Positions 9,609 through 16,458 of a stretch of 39,961 nucleotides of DNA are shown piece by piece. Location of the stretch: NCBI GenBank assembly GCA_002401885.1, contig NVUL01000011.1:10325-50285 (forward strand). Reading direction: 5' to 3'. How positions within the stretch are numbered: position 1 is the first letter of the stretch; the number at the start of each line of letters is the position of its first letter. A model generated the notes under the pieces. That model searched no databases. It was given only the letters and a program-made list of their open reading frames with translations, and was not told where the DNA came from. This DNA comes from SAR86 cluster bacterium. GTDB taxonomy: Bacteria > Pseudomonadota > Gammaproteobacteria > Pseudomonadales > Pseudohongiellaceae. Position numbers and translations under genes: made by a program.

Positions 9609-10451
9609 ATGAAACTCAACAGTTCCAACTCACCCATCTACTTACCGGACAAAGAACAGACGTCGATCTTGCGTCTGGGATTCGAGAACTGTGCTGGAGG
9701 TGATTGGATATTCCCCACAGCAGACCTCAACGTTTTTCATTCACACAAGACCGATCTCAGCATTTCGCGAAACGACGAATGTTTCGCGGAAACTCAGGAA
9801 TCGGCAGGCGCTCAAATCGAGTTTTATGATTTTCTGTTACAGCATCTATTAACCAACTCACAGCTCGGTTATAGCAAGCGAGAAAATTGTCTCGTTCATG
9901 CGCGGGAAAACCTTCGCTGGGTAATTGAAGACAGGAATCTTTGGCTGGCGTCACTCTGGGTACCGGAGGATTTTTGTCTGCTAGAGAAGAAAGAAAATGG
10001 TTATGTGATGACGGCCGCCAGCGTCTGTTCGCCTAGCAACTGGATTCTGCAGGAGAAGATTGGCCAGACAGTAGAATTCATCCATGACCCAGTACCAGAT
10101 TACGATAGCATTCTAAGCGAGAGAGTGAATCGCTTCCTAGCTGGAATGAGAAGCGATCGAGTCATGCTTCGCTACAACTGGTCTATTCAATCGGGAAACG
10201 AGCTGCTCTGGCGCGACGATCTCAACCCCATGCTCGACGCGGCAGGTATCAGGCATTCAAATTTATATTGGCGTATCGAAAGGCAGACATTCATTCGGCT
10301 CCCACGTAGCGGGGTAGTCGTTTTCGGGATCAGGGTCTTTCTATATAGTTTCAACATCCTTCGAAATATCAAAGGCTTTGATCAGTCAATCGAACAGTTG
10401 CTTTCCCAACTGTCTGAAGCAGAGAAGCAGTACAAGGGGCTGGCAACTTAA
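9609..10451 (+). CDS. Haem-dependent oxidative N-demethylase-like protein (DUF3445/HODM alpha family)
   Basis: The 280-residue protein carries the features of the DUF3445 family: SPSNWILQEKIGQ, then a HDPVP motif, RYNWSIQ, and the signature WRIERQTFIRLPRSG followed by FGIRVFLYSF. Characterised members are the haem-binding alpha subunit of an oxidative N-demethylase acting on methylated amines. In such systems, separate reductase and ferredoxin-like subunits are usually encoded alongside. None is present here, so the gene stands alone and its electron donor is unknown. The first ATG is at 9609; a TTG at 9597 in the same frame would add four residues. Neither has a convincing ribosome site. The family call is strong; the substrate is inferred only from the family. 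Confidence 0.8.
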   Translation: MKLNSSNSPIYLPDKEQTSILRLGFENCAGGDWIFPTADLNVFHSHKTDLSISRNDECFAETQESAGAQIEFYDFLLQHLLTNSQLGYSKRENCLVHARENLRWVIEDRNLWLASLWVPEDFCLLEKKENGYVMTAASVCSPSNWILQEKIGQTVEFIHDPVPDYDSILSERVNRFLAGMRSDRVMLRYNWSIQSGNELLWRDDLNPMLDAAGIRHSNLYWRIERQTFIRLPRSGVVVFGIRVFLYSFNILRNIKGFDQSIEQLLSQLSEAEKQYKGLAT

Positions 10452-10619
10452 ACGCCCAGAAAATGATGCACTATTACAAGATCGTTTAGACTATAATCCG
10501 CCGCATTGAACGAACACCCTAGTCGGGAAATATTTAAACTAGCGCGACAGTTTTTTGTCGAAACTCCGTACTACTATAATGATATCCACTACATTCGATT
10601 GTCAGCAAAAGGCCAGCAC

Positions 10620-11570
10620 ATGAATCGCAGCAATCTCACCAGCATGTCTCCAGTTAAATTTTGCCTAGCACTAGCAGCGAGTTTTCTACTTTCCGTACAA
10701 TCCGCCTCTGCAACCACCGTTCGCGTAATCACTTCTCTCGGAGACTTCTCCATAGAACTATTCGACGATGTTACGCCCGTTACCGTTACCAACTTTCTCA
10801 ATTATGTAAACTCTGGACGCTTCAATGGCACTCTAATACATCGCTCTGTGTCAGGCTTCATCATTCAGGGGGGCTCATTCAGCTTCAACGCTACAAATAA
10901 CTCCCTGGACTCGGTCACTACCGATAGCCCCATTCAGAACGAATTTGGAGTCTCCAATACGCGAGGAACGGTAGCCATGGCGAAGATAGGAGGTGACCCG
11001 AATAGCGCCAGTAGCGGCTGGTTTGTGAATCTTGCCGACAACAGCGGTAGCCCCGCCAGCCTAGACACACAGAATGGCGGCTTCACCGTGTTCGGCCGCG
11101 TCATCGGAGATGGAATGACTGTAGTGGACAGCATAGCGGCGCTACCGAGATTCACGGTCAGTGATTTAACAGATTTTCCTCTCATCAATTTTGTCAGCAG
11201 CCCTCTGGTGACTGATAACTTTGTGAATATCGCGATCCTCGTTGAAGAGGAGCCAACACCTGCTCCCAACTACTTCGACGAAGCCAGCGGCCTACTGCGC
11301 GTTACCGTAGATGCTGGAACTTCCGGCCTGGCTTCAATGGCATTCTCGATTACGGCGACCGATCCCAGTGTGGTCGTGCAACTCGACCTGAGCAGCGTAG
11401 AAGTGCTCACCGAAACTGTAGACAAGATAGCGACCTTCGACGCAGCAACCGGTCGGTTGGTCTTGCCAGAACTTGTCATCTCGGGAGCGGCTGCGTTTCG
11501 CAATCTAAGCTTTATTTTAAGTGATGCAGAGCAGCTCCTGTTTACGCTGGAGTCATTCGAAGCGATTTAG
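10620..11570 (+). CDS. Secreted cyclophilin-type peptidyl-prolyl isomerase with extra C-terminal domain
   Basis: The ATG at 10620 has AAAGG seven bases upstream and gives 316 residues with a signal peptide ending near SASA. The cyclophilin domain (about residues 32-200) contains IHRSVSGFIIQGG, with the catalytic Arg, and FGRVIGDGM. Where other cyclophilins have Q-F-F, it has G-W-F (SSGWFVNLADN), so the peptide-binding pocket is altered. After a Glu/Pro linker (EEEPTPAP) comes a ~95-residue domain starting YFDEASGLLRV and ending LLFTLESFEAI that I do not recognise. It is probably periplasmic folding assistance or substrate binding. The frame also extends upstream to a TTG at 10506, but that part has no signal-like sequence and I do not include it. 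TATAAT at 10492-10497 could be the -10 element. Confidence 0.86.
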   Translation: MNRSNLTSMSPVKFCLALAASFLLSVQSASATTVRVITSLGDFSIELFDDVTPVTVTNFLNYVNSGRFNGTLIHRSVSGFIIQGGSFSFNATNNSLDSVTTDSPIQNEFGVSNTRGTVAMAKIGGDPNSASSGWFVNLADNSGSPASLDTQNGGFTVFGRVIGDGMTVVDSIAALPRFTVSDLTDFPLINFVSSPLVTDNFVNIAILVEEEPTPAPNYFDEASGLLRVTVDAGTSGLASMAFSITATDPSVVVQLDLSSVEVLTETVDKIATFDAATGRLVLPELVISGAAAFRNLSFILSDAEQLLFTLESFEAI

Positions 11571-11693
11571 CTGAAGATGGCTGTCAATCGCCTAGATTGC
11601 TGGCGTCAGCGTGTCGTTGACTACGGCTGCCATAGTCATTATTCTCCCTGTAAATCATAAGTATCCGGCGATTCCGGGCCACAGGAGAGAGTA

Positions 11694-12119
11694 ATGAGCA
11701 TTAAACGTTGGATAACAGCAGCCGTAGCAGCGCTTACCTTGGGGGCTGCATTCGTAGTTATACCCGTTCTCGCTCATCATTCGAGCACACCTTTCTACGA
11801 CCCTGACCAACGCGTCGAAATCGAAGGCGCCGTTACACGCTTCGTATTCAGAAACCCACACGCCTTCCTTTACCTAGATGTGGCCGACGAAAGCGGCGCA
11901 ACTGTCGAATGGCAGATCGAGTTAGGCGCCCCCGTAAGCATACGCCGCGCAGGCTGGACTCCAGATTCACTCCCAATAGGTATGGTTGTAAAAGCAACAG
12001 GCAGCCGCTCCCGCGCAGAAGGCTCTACCGGCCTGTGTTGTGTGCGCATGACTCGCGCCGATGGCAGCCCTGTTCTAGAAGGCGGCCGCATTGAGGAACG
12101 CACACAGCCACCACGATAG
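11694..12119 (+). CDS. DUF6152-like secreted protein
   Basis: The 141-residue protein has a clear signal peptide (to about residue 27, ending PVLA). The mature start HHSSTPFYD and the phrases VEIEGAVTRF and RNPHAFLYLDV are typical of the DUF6152 family, small periplasmic beta-rich proteins. Their function is unknown. Such proteins are often found beside secreted or membrane proteins of redox type. AGGAGA precedes the ATG. It heads a same-strand run with the secreted protein at 12230 (110-base gap) and cytochrome b561 at 13055. The twin His at the mature N-terminus could bind metal; that is inference. Confidence 0.75.
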   Translation: MSIKRWITAAVAALTLGAAFVVIPVLAHHSSTPFYDPDQRVEIEGAVTRFVFRNPHAFLYLDVADESGATVEWQIELGAPVSIRRAGWTPDSLPIGMVVKATGSRSRAEGSTGLCCVRMTRADGSPVLEGGRIEERTQPPR

Positions 12120-12229
12120 ATTACTGGCGAATAATCCTTATAAATCTGGACGAGGCCGCATTTCAATTTTCTAAAGCAGCCTCGCAAAACAACTAATCAG
12201 AATACAACCAGCACTAAGGTGGGAACACT

Positions 12230-12961
12230 ATGAGAGCAATTAAATTCATGAGAGGGAAGCCTGTTTTTGCAGTTTTGCTTTCTTTTGCGATTGGCGCTGC
12301 TGCAGGTCAAGTAATCGCGCAAGACAGCAATCAGATACCAGATATTGCGGGAACCTGGAACGGTGGCTTTAGCGCAAGACCCGTGAATGGCGAAACTGTT
12401 CCATGGGGCGATGAGAATTTCCCCAAGCTGAATGCGCGTGCCCTAGCCTATCAAGAAGTCTGGGAAGAAATCATGGCACCAAAATACGACTGCCAGCCCG
12501 CCTCTTCGCCTGCAATTCAATACGACCCTTATCACATGGAAGTCGTGCAATGGCCCGACCGTGTCCTGTTTCGTTATGAGAAAGATGATCAACTACGCAC
12601 TGTATGGCTAGACGGCCGCGAACCCAAGGCAACGGACTTCGGCGTTCAAGGTTTTTCTGTAGGTCACTATGAAGACGACGCCCTAATTATTACCACTACG
12701 CACTTCGTGTTCGATGTTGCTGGATTCGATGATTACAACGGCATCCCCTCCTCCTCGCAGAAGATAGTCCGCGAACGCTACTGGATGGATGGAGAAGACC
12801 TGAAAGTAACATTAGAAGTCGAAGACGCGATGTTCTTACTCGAGCCTACTTCTTACACCACTCGATGGCTTCCGGCATCCGAGGGCTACAGGCTACAAGC
12901 ATACGATTGCGACCCTGAATCGTCACGCGCATCTGTGCGCTTCTTTCCATCGAAGTATTAG
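12230..12961 (+). CDS. Secreted protein of unknown function
   Basis: The 243-residue protein has a signal peptide (hydrophobic core VFAVLLSFAIGAAAG, cleavage near VIAQ). The mature part begins IPDIAGTWNGG and contains GHYEDDALIITTTHF, a pattern also seen in weaker form in the secreted proteins at 25379 and 34172 (DIPRTE...QGTYT and WEGDTLVIHTQHF). I take them as distant members of one beta-rich superfamily. AAGGTGGG lies six bases before the ATG. It lies between the DUF6152-like gene and the cytochrome b561 gene and may act with them. No catalytic motif is apparent. Confidence 0.7.
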   Translation: MRAIKFMRGKPVFAVLLSFAIGAAAGQVIAQDSNQIPDIAGTWNGGFSARPVNGETVPWGDENFPKLNARALAYQEVWEEIMAPKYDCQPASSPAIQYDPYHMEVVQWPDRVLFRYEKDDQLRTVWLDGREPKATDFGVQGFSVGHYEDDALIITTTHFVFDVAGFDDYNGIPSSSQKIVRERYWMDGEDLKVTLEVEDAMFLLEPTSYTTRWLPASEGYRLQAYDCDPESSRASVRFFPSKY

Positions 12962-12970
12962 CAAGGGTAC

Positions 12971-13037
12971 CTCTAGTTGAGCGAATCGAATTTGCGTCAT
13001 CGATTGATGACTGTAAATTCGATTCGCTCAACTAGAG
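12971..13037. repeat. Long perfect inverted repeat with nested hairpin
   Basis: 12971-12993 and 13015-13037 are perfect 23-base complements (left arm begins CTCTAGTTGAGCG). The 21-base middle holds a second dyad, GTCATC (12996-13001) and GATGAC (13006-13011), around GATT. Transcribed, it forms a nearly continuous 29-pair hairpin. It starts nine bases after the stop of the 12230 gene and ends 17 bases before the cytochrome b561 ATG. No T-tract follows, so it is not a classical terminator. Confidence 0.93.
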
Positions 13038-13054
13038 TCTGTCCACCCTACATC

Positions 13055-13582
13055 ATGAGCAACCCCCGCTCTCTTCTCGACAAAAACAACTCCTTCGGTT
13101 GGCTCTCGATTGGCCTGCATTGGTTCGCCACATTCGCAATTATTCTGCTTTGGTTTGTCGGTCAAAGCATCTCCTTGCAGTCTGTCGAGCAAATCGATGC
13201 TCGCAGGTCACTGCACATCACTCTCGGTCTAATCGCCTGGTTACCACTTGTCGCACGAATAGCATGGCGCTATAAATCGGGCCATCCCCACGTTAACGGG
13301 CAAACCCTGCTTGAGCATCGACTCGCCAAGGCAGCACACCATCTCATGCTACTGGTACTGGTAGTAATGTTGATATCGGGACCACTCATGGCCTGGGCAA
13401 TGCCAGACAGGAACAGTTTGTCGGAGTTCGCTTTCATCTTTCATTCTAATGCAGCCACCGCACTTGCCGTGTTGGTAGTACTGCACATACTGGCGGCGCT
13501 GAAACATCTGATGTTTCACGAGGATGAAACTGTAGCTAGGATTTTTGTTCCGCGTAAAGATGATGCGCAGAGTGAGGGATAG
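13055..13582 (+). CDS. Cytochrome b561 family membrane protein
   Basis: The 175-residue protein has four membrane helices. Its His residues match the bacterial CybB spacing: H22 (SIGLHW) and H54 (RSLHITLG) are 32 apart, H130 (FIFHSN) and H144 (VVLHILAAL) are 14 apart. They should ligate two b haems and pass electrons between quinone or superoxide and a periplasmic partner. The frame is open upstream through the inverted repeat, but the first ATG is at 13055, with no clear ribosome site, so translation may depend on how the upstream hairpin folds. It lies downstream of two secreted proteins and is convergent with the DUF6644-like pair. Confidence 0.87.
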   Translation: MSNPRSLLDKNNSFGWLSIGLHWFATFAIILLWFVGQSISLQSVEQIDARRSLHITLGLIAWLPLVARIAWRYKSGHPHVNGQTLLEHRLAKAAHHLMLLVLVVMLISGPLMAWAMPDRNSLSEFAFIFHSNAATALAVLVVLHILAALKHLMFHEDETVARIFVPRKDDAQSEG

Positions 13583-13589
13583 GAATGCT

Positions 13590-14075
13590 CTAACCGGTTC
13601 CCACGTAGGGGATGAGACGCCCACAAAGCAGGACACCCGTCCAGAGAGCAAGCGAAGTGTAGGCTACAAATTTGGCTATTGGCGGCGAAGGAGTGTCCGC
13701 ATCCCAGCCATGCATTATTGGGCTTATTTTCCAATAATAGAGCAGCGCATTTAATCCGGCCAGCAGCACCAAACCCATCTTGATCTGGAAACCTATGTTT
13801 ATCGAATAGCGCATCGGGTCGCCATAGAAAAACAATATGCCGGTGAGCAGGTTGATGCCGAAACCGATTAGGACGAAGGGTAACAGGCGATGGGTGGCCG
13901 CCGGATCGAAACTGCGGAAATGTCCTGCCATCCGCAGATCGATAACGAGTAAGCCACCCAACAAAAGCGATAGCCCGATGAAATGGCTAATTTCCATAAC
14001 TGGCCACAGCCAGTAGGTCGCCTGAATCCACACGTTGAGCGAACCACCGACAATTGACTCTGCAAATGCTTCCAC
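13590..14075 (-). CDS. DUF6644-like four-helix membrane protein
   Basis: This 161-residue protein has four hydrophobic helices. Features include a His in the first helix region (VMEISHFIGLSLLLGG), the phrase LVIDLRMAG, an LTGILFFYGDP segment, and a C-terminal helix with CGRLIPY. I assign it to the DUF6644-type family from memory; the function is unknown. The frame begins with GTG at 14075, with AGGGG seven bases upstream. Its start is 10 bases after the stop of the related gene at 14086, so the two are co-transcribed and could form a heteromeric complex. It converges with the cytochrome b561 gene, with only 7 bases between the stops. Confidence 0.72.
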   Translation of the reverse strand: MEAFAESIVGGSLNVWIQATYWLWPVMEISHFIGLSLLLGGLLVIDLRMAGHFRSFDPAATHRLLPFVLIGFGINLLTGILFFYGDPMRYSINIGFQIKMGLVLLAGLNALLYYWKISPIMHGWDADTPSPPIAKFVAYTSLALWTGVLLCGRLIPYVGTG

Positions 14076-14085
14076 GGTTGGGCCC

Positions 14086-14556
14086 CTAGAAAATATACGC
14101 GATCAGGCGACCGGCGATGATCGCCGCTAACCAGAACATGAGTGAAATTGAGGCGATTATTTTTGTCGACTTGCTGATAGCCACCACCGCATCGCTTAGA
14201 CCTACCTCAACGCGCAGGCGTGACTGAATGACACCGGCCAGTACCATGCCCGCCACTATACAAGCAATCTTCACTAGAAAAGGCACGCTGGTTACAAATA
14301 CTGTTGCCTGAGAGGCAAACAAGGCGAAGCCTGACACGGCATTTACGATGAAACCCAACCAGCCCAACTTGCCCAGGCCCAGAAATGCAGATGGCTGAAT
14401 GCCAGGAAATAATCCGAGTAGACATAAATCTCGCATCGAGAAGATGCCAACAACTACAGCAAGCCCCATCACGTGCAAGCTCAACATGATGGGATATCCC
14501 CAGAGTGAGACCGCAACCCATGTCGCTAATTCAGTTGTTTCTAGCGTGGCGAACAT
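14086..14556 (-). CDS. DUF6644-like four-helix membrane protein (paralogue, upstream gene)
   Basis: This 156-residue protein has four helices arranged as in its downstream neighbour: an N-terminal helix with LSLHVMGLAVVVG, then MRDLCLLG, a middle helix with VSGFALFAS, and a C-terminal helix ending AGRLIAYIF. The parallel SH/LH, DLR/RDL and GRLI-Y motifs show that the two are diverged paralogues. The conserved His in the first helix could be a haem or metal ligand (inference). The start is ATG at 14556, with a weak ribosome site. The promoter region upstream contains the tandem-repeat array at 14581-14745. Confidence 0.72.
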   Translation of the reverse strand: MFATLETTELATWVAVSLWGYPIMLSLHVMGLAVVVGIFSMRDLCLLGLFPGIQPSAFLGLGKLGWLGFIVNAVSGFALFASQATVFVTSVPFLVKIACIVAGMVLAGVIQSRLRVEVGLSDAVVAISKSTKIIASISLMFWLAAIIAGRLIAYIF

Positions 14557-14580
14557 CTTTTGTCTATCAACCTATGGATA

Positions 14581-14745
14581 ATGTTATGGAGAACATGGTG
14601 CCGAGCTATTGCTAATGTAAGAGGAAATAACATCGAATCGAGCTTTTACCAATGTTACGGGAGAACATGAAATCGAGCCATTGCTAATGTTACGGGATAG
14701 AACATCCAATCAAGCTTTTACTAATGTTACTTGATAGAATCGATT
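14581..14745. repeat. Degenerate ~36-bp tandem repeats with internal dyads
   Basis: Four units (14597-14633, 14634-14668, 14669-14705, 14706-14740) are flanked by partial ones. The core is AATCGAGC, then a variable TTTTAC/CATTGC, then AATGTTACGGGA and AGAACAT. Units 1 and 3 resemble each other, as do 2 and 4, giving a 72-bp higher-order period. Most junctions contain ATGTT and AACAT as inverted arms 6-10 bases apart. The array starts 24 bases upstream of the minus-strand start at 14556. Confidence 0.88.
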
Positions 14746-14800
14746 CCATGCTTTAGCAGCAACAATTCTCTTTCAAGCAATACTATCAAAATAGCCTGCC

Positions 14801-16210
14801 TTATTCAGCCCACCAGTGCTCTATGGAGTTCGCGTAGTATTGAATCAATGGCTTGTATTCAGGACTAATTTTATAGTAGTCATCCGTCTCGGTGAGGAAG
14901 TTTCTAGATTTGAGCATATCCAAACTTCTGGAGAGCGTTCGCTGCCGCGGCTTCTCCTCAGCTTTCATTGCCGCGCCCTTCTCTATCATCTCATCAATCA
15001 AGGTATCGCAATCGCCAAGAATCTCCAAGGAGGTCTTAGGCTTCTCATTCGCTCGCAGCAATACAGCACAGATAATCGGCACAGGGAGTATCGGCATCAC
15101 ATAGCGCAGTGATTCCATTAACGATTCAGCAAGTTCAATTACCTTCGGAATGCGCTGCTCTTTTTCGAGGTGATTAAAATCAAGGCCGCGTTCCTCGCTG
15201 TAACTACGCATGGAAATCGGCACACCGAAATTAACGCTGGCGTAGCCGTAGCGTTTCCAGCGTTTACGCGAACCGGCCAGCAGATTGATCCGAAGAAAGC
15301 GCCAAAGCTTGGCTAGGTGCTGGACCGTCGATAGACGCGCCTCTTTCTTATCCCAGGCTATGAGGTTTTCATCTTCCAAGACCCGGTCATAGTTGATACC
15401 GACGGGCACGAACACGACGTCCCGATCGGTCTTCCAGTCGTAGTGACGCAATATGTAATCTAAGAATCCGAGTTTGGCTTCTCCCAGCATTCCATCACGA
15501 CTCAAACCTCCTTCTAGAAATACCGCCTGACAAACACCGCTCTGGGTGGCCATGTACACATAGCGCTCTAGAACCTTGCGATAGAGTGGATTCTGCGACC
15601 CGCGACGCACGAAGAATGCACCCATCGCGCGGATCAACATCTCTAAGGGGAATATTCGCGCCCATTCGCCAACCGCATAAGAGAGCGTCACGCGCTCCGC
15701 GGCAAGATAACTGATCAGCACATAATCCATGTTGCTGCGATGATTCATCACGAAGACAACCGTCGCATCCGGATCTACTGCCTGCAGCTTGTTCGGCTCG
15801 GCGGCGGCGACGCGTACTCTATAGATGAAGCGCGAGACCTTCTTCGCTAGCCAGTAAAAGACTTGATAGTAGATGTAAGCATTAAAGGAGGGAACGATCT
15901 CACGGGCATAGCTCTTAACCTTCTGCTGCAATACATCTCGAGGAATATTGTCGCGCTGCGCCTGCTCCTCGATTATTGCGAGGACCTCGCGATCGAACAT
16001 CAACTGATCAATCAAAATCTGTCGCTTACTGCGTTGTAAAGGCCGGATCTTGATCTGCAGGCTGCTATTCAGCTTGTCGACGGTCCTGTTTAGGCGACGG
16101 CGAAGGTACCAGCGAACACTGGGAAAGAGCACACTCATTATTAGTGCGTAGCTGGCGGCCAGCAGCAGTAGGAAGAACATCCAGCTAGGTAGGGTGACAG
16201 TTGAGGTCAA
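14801..16210 (-). CDS. PlsB-like glycerol-3-phosphate O-acyltransferase family protein
   Basis: The 469-residue protein starts with a membrane helix (~residues 9-30) and has the four acyltransferase blocks: HRSNMD at 157-162 (catalytic H157 and D162), GAFFVRRG at 197-204, FLEGGLSRDG at 231-240, and VFVPVGINYDRV at 266-277. This order fits membrane-bound GPAT enzymes that acylate glycerol-3-phosphate in phospholipid synthesis. It is much shorter than E. coli PlsB (~800 residues), so it may be a specialised or paralogous acyltransferase. The frame starts at a TTG (16210); an ATG at residue 11 (16180) is an alternative, and an in-frame TAA lies just upstream. Divergent from deaD. Confidence 0.82.
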   Translation of the reverse strand: MTSTVTLPSWMFFLLLLAASYALIMSVLFPSVRWYLRRRLNRTVDKLNSSLQIKIRPLQRSKRQILIDQLMFDREVLAIIEEQAQRDNIPRDVLQQKVKSYAREIVPSFNAYIYYQVFYWLAKKVSRFIYRVRVAAAEPNKLQAVDPDATVVFVMNHRSNMDYVLISYLAAERVTLSYAVGEWARIFPLEMLIRAMGAFFVRRGSQNPLYRKVLERYVYMATQSGVCQAVFLEGGLSRDGMLGEAKLGFLDYILRHYDWKTDRDVVFVPVGINYDRVLEDENLIAWDKKEARLSTVQHLAKLWRFLRINLLAGSRKRWKRYGYASVNFGVPISMRSYSEERGLDFNHLEKEQRIPKVIELAESLMESLRYVMPILPVPIICAVLLRANEKPKTSLEILGDCDTLIDEMIEKGAAMKAEEKPRQRTLSRSLDMLKSRNFLTETDDYYKISPEYKPLIQYYANSIEHWWAE

Positions 16211-16325
16211 GGCGGCCGTCCACAGCTCTTATTATTTCCTCGATTGTAGAGGAATACCGGTTGAAATTGTCAGAAATAGCGGGTTTAGTGGTGTATTCCA
16301 GTGTTTATGAGATGGACTTAGCAAG

Positions 16326-16368
16326 GGATAGTCTCTATCCTTCGCACCCTCTTAACTATTGGTATAAT
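16326..16368 (+). promoter_or_regulatory. Candidate deaD promoter with upstream dyad
   Basis: TGGTATAAT at 16360-16368 is an extended -10 element. No good -35 is seen, as expected for extended -10 promoters. A dyad GGATAG/CTATCC (16326-16331 and 16335-16340) lies just upstream and could be an operator. About 90 bases of leader with CTAA-rich short repeats would follow before the deaD ATG, consistent with the long leaders of cold-shock helicase genes. Confidence 0.45.
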
Positions 16369-16458
16369 TAGCGGCCTAACTATTCATCTAGTTACCCGCC
16401 TAATTATCCGTCTAAATATCCGCAGATTACCGGCCCACGGCCATAGCAAGGCAATACT

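Noticed and set aside
10506..10619. Longer cyclophilin frame from a TTG
   Set aside because: It would place 38 residues before a good signal peptide; ATG 10620 has a ribosome site.
12977..13054. Upstream extension of the cytochrome b561 frame from a TTG
   Set aside because: The extension is coded by the inverted repeat itself and is not family-like; ATG 13055 fits the usual b561 start.
14581..14745. CRISPR array
   Set aside because: Units are contiguous and degenerate with no unique spacers, and there are no cas genes in the window.
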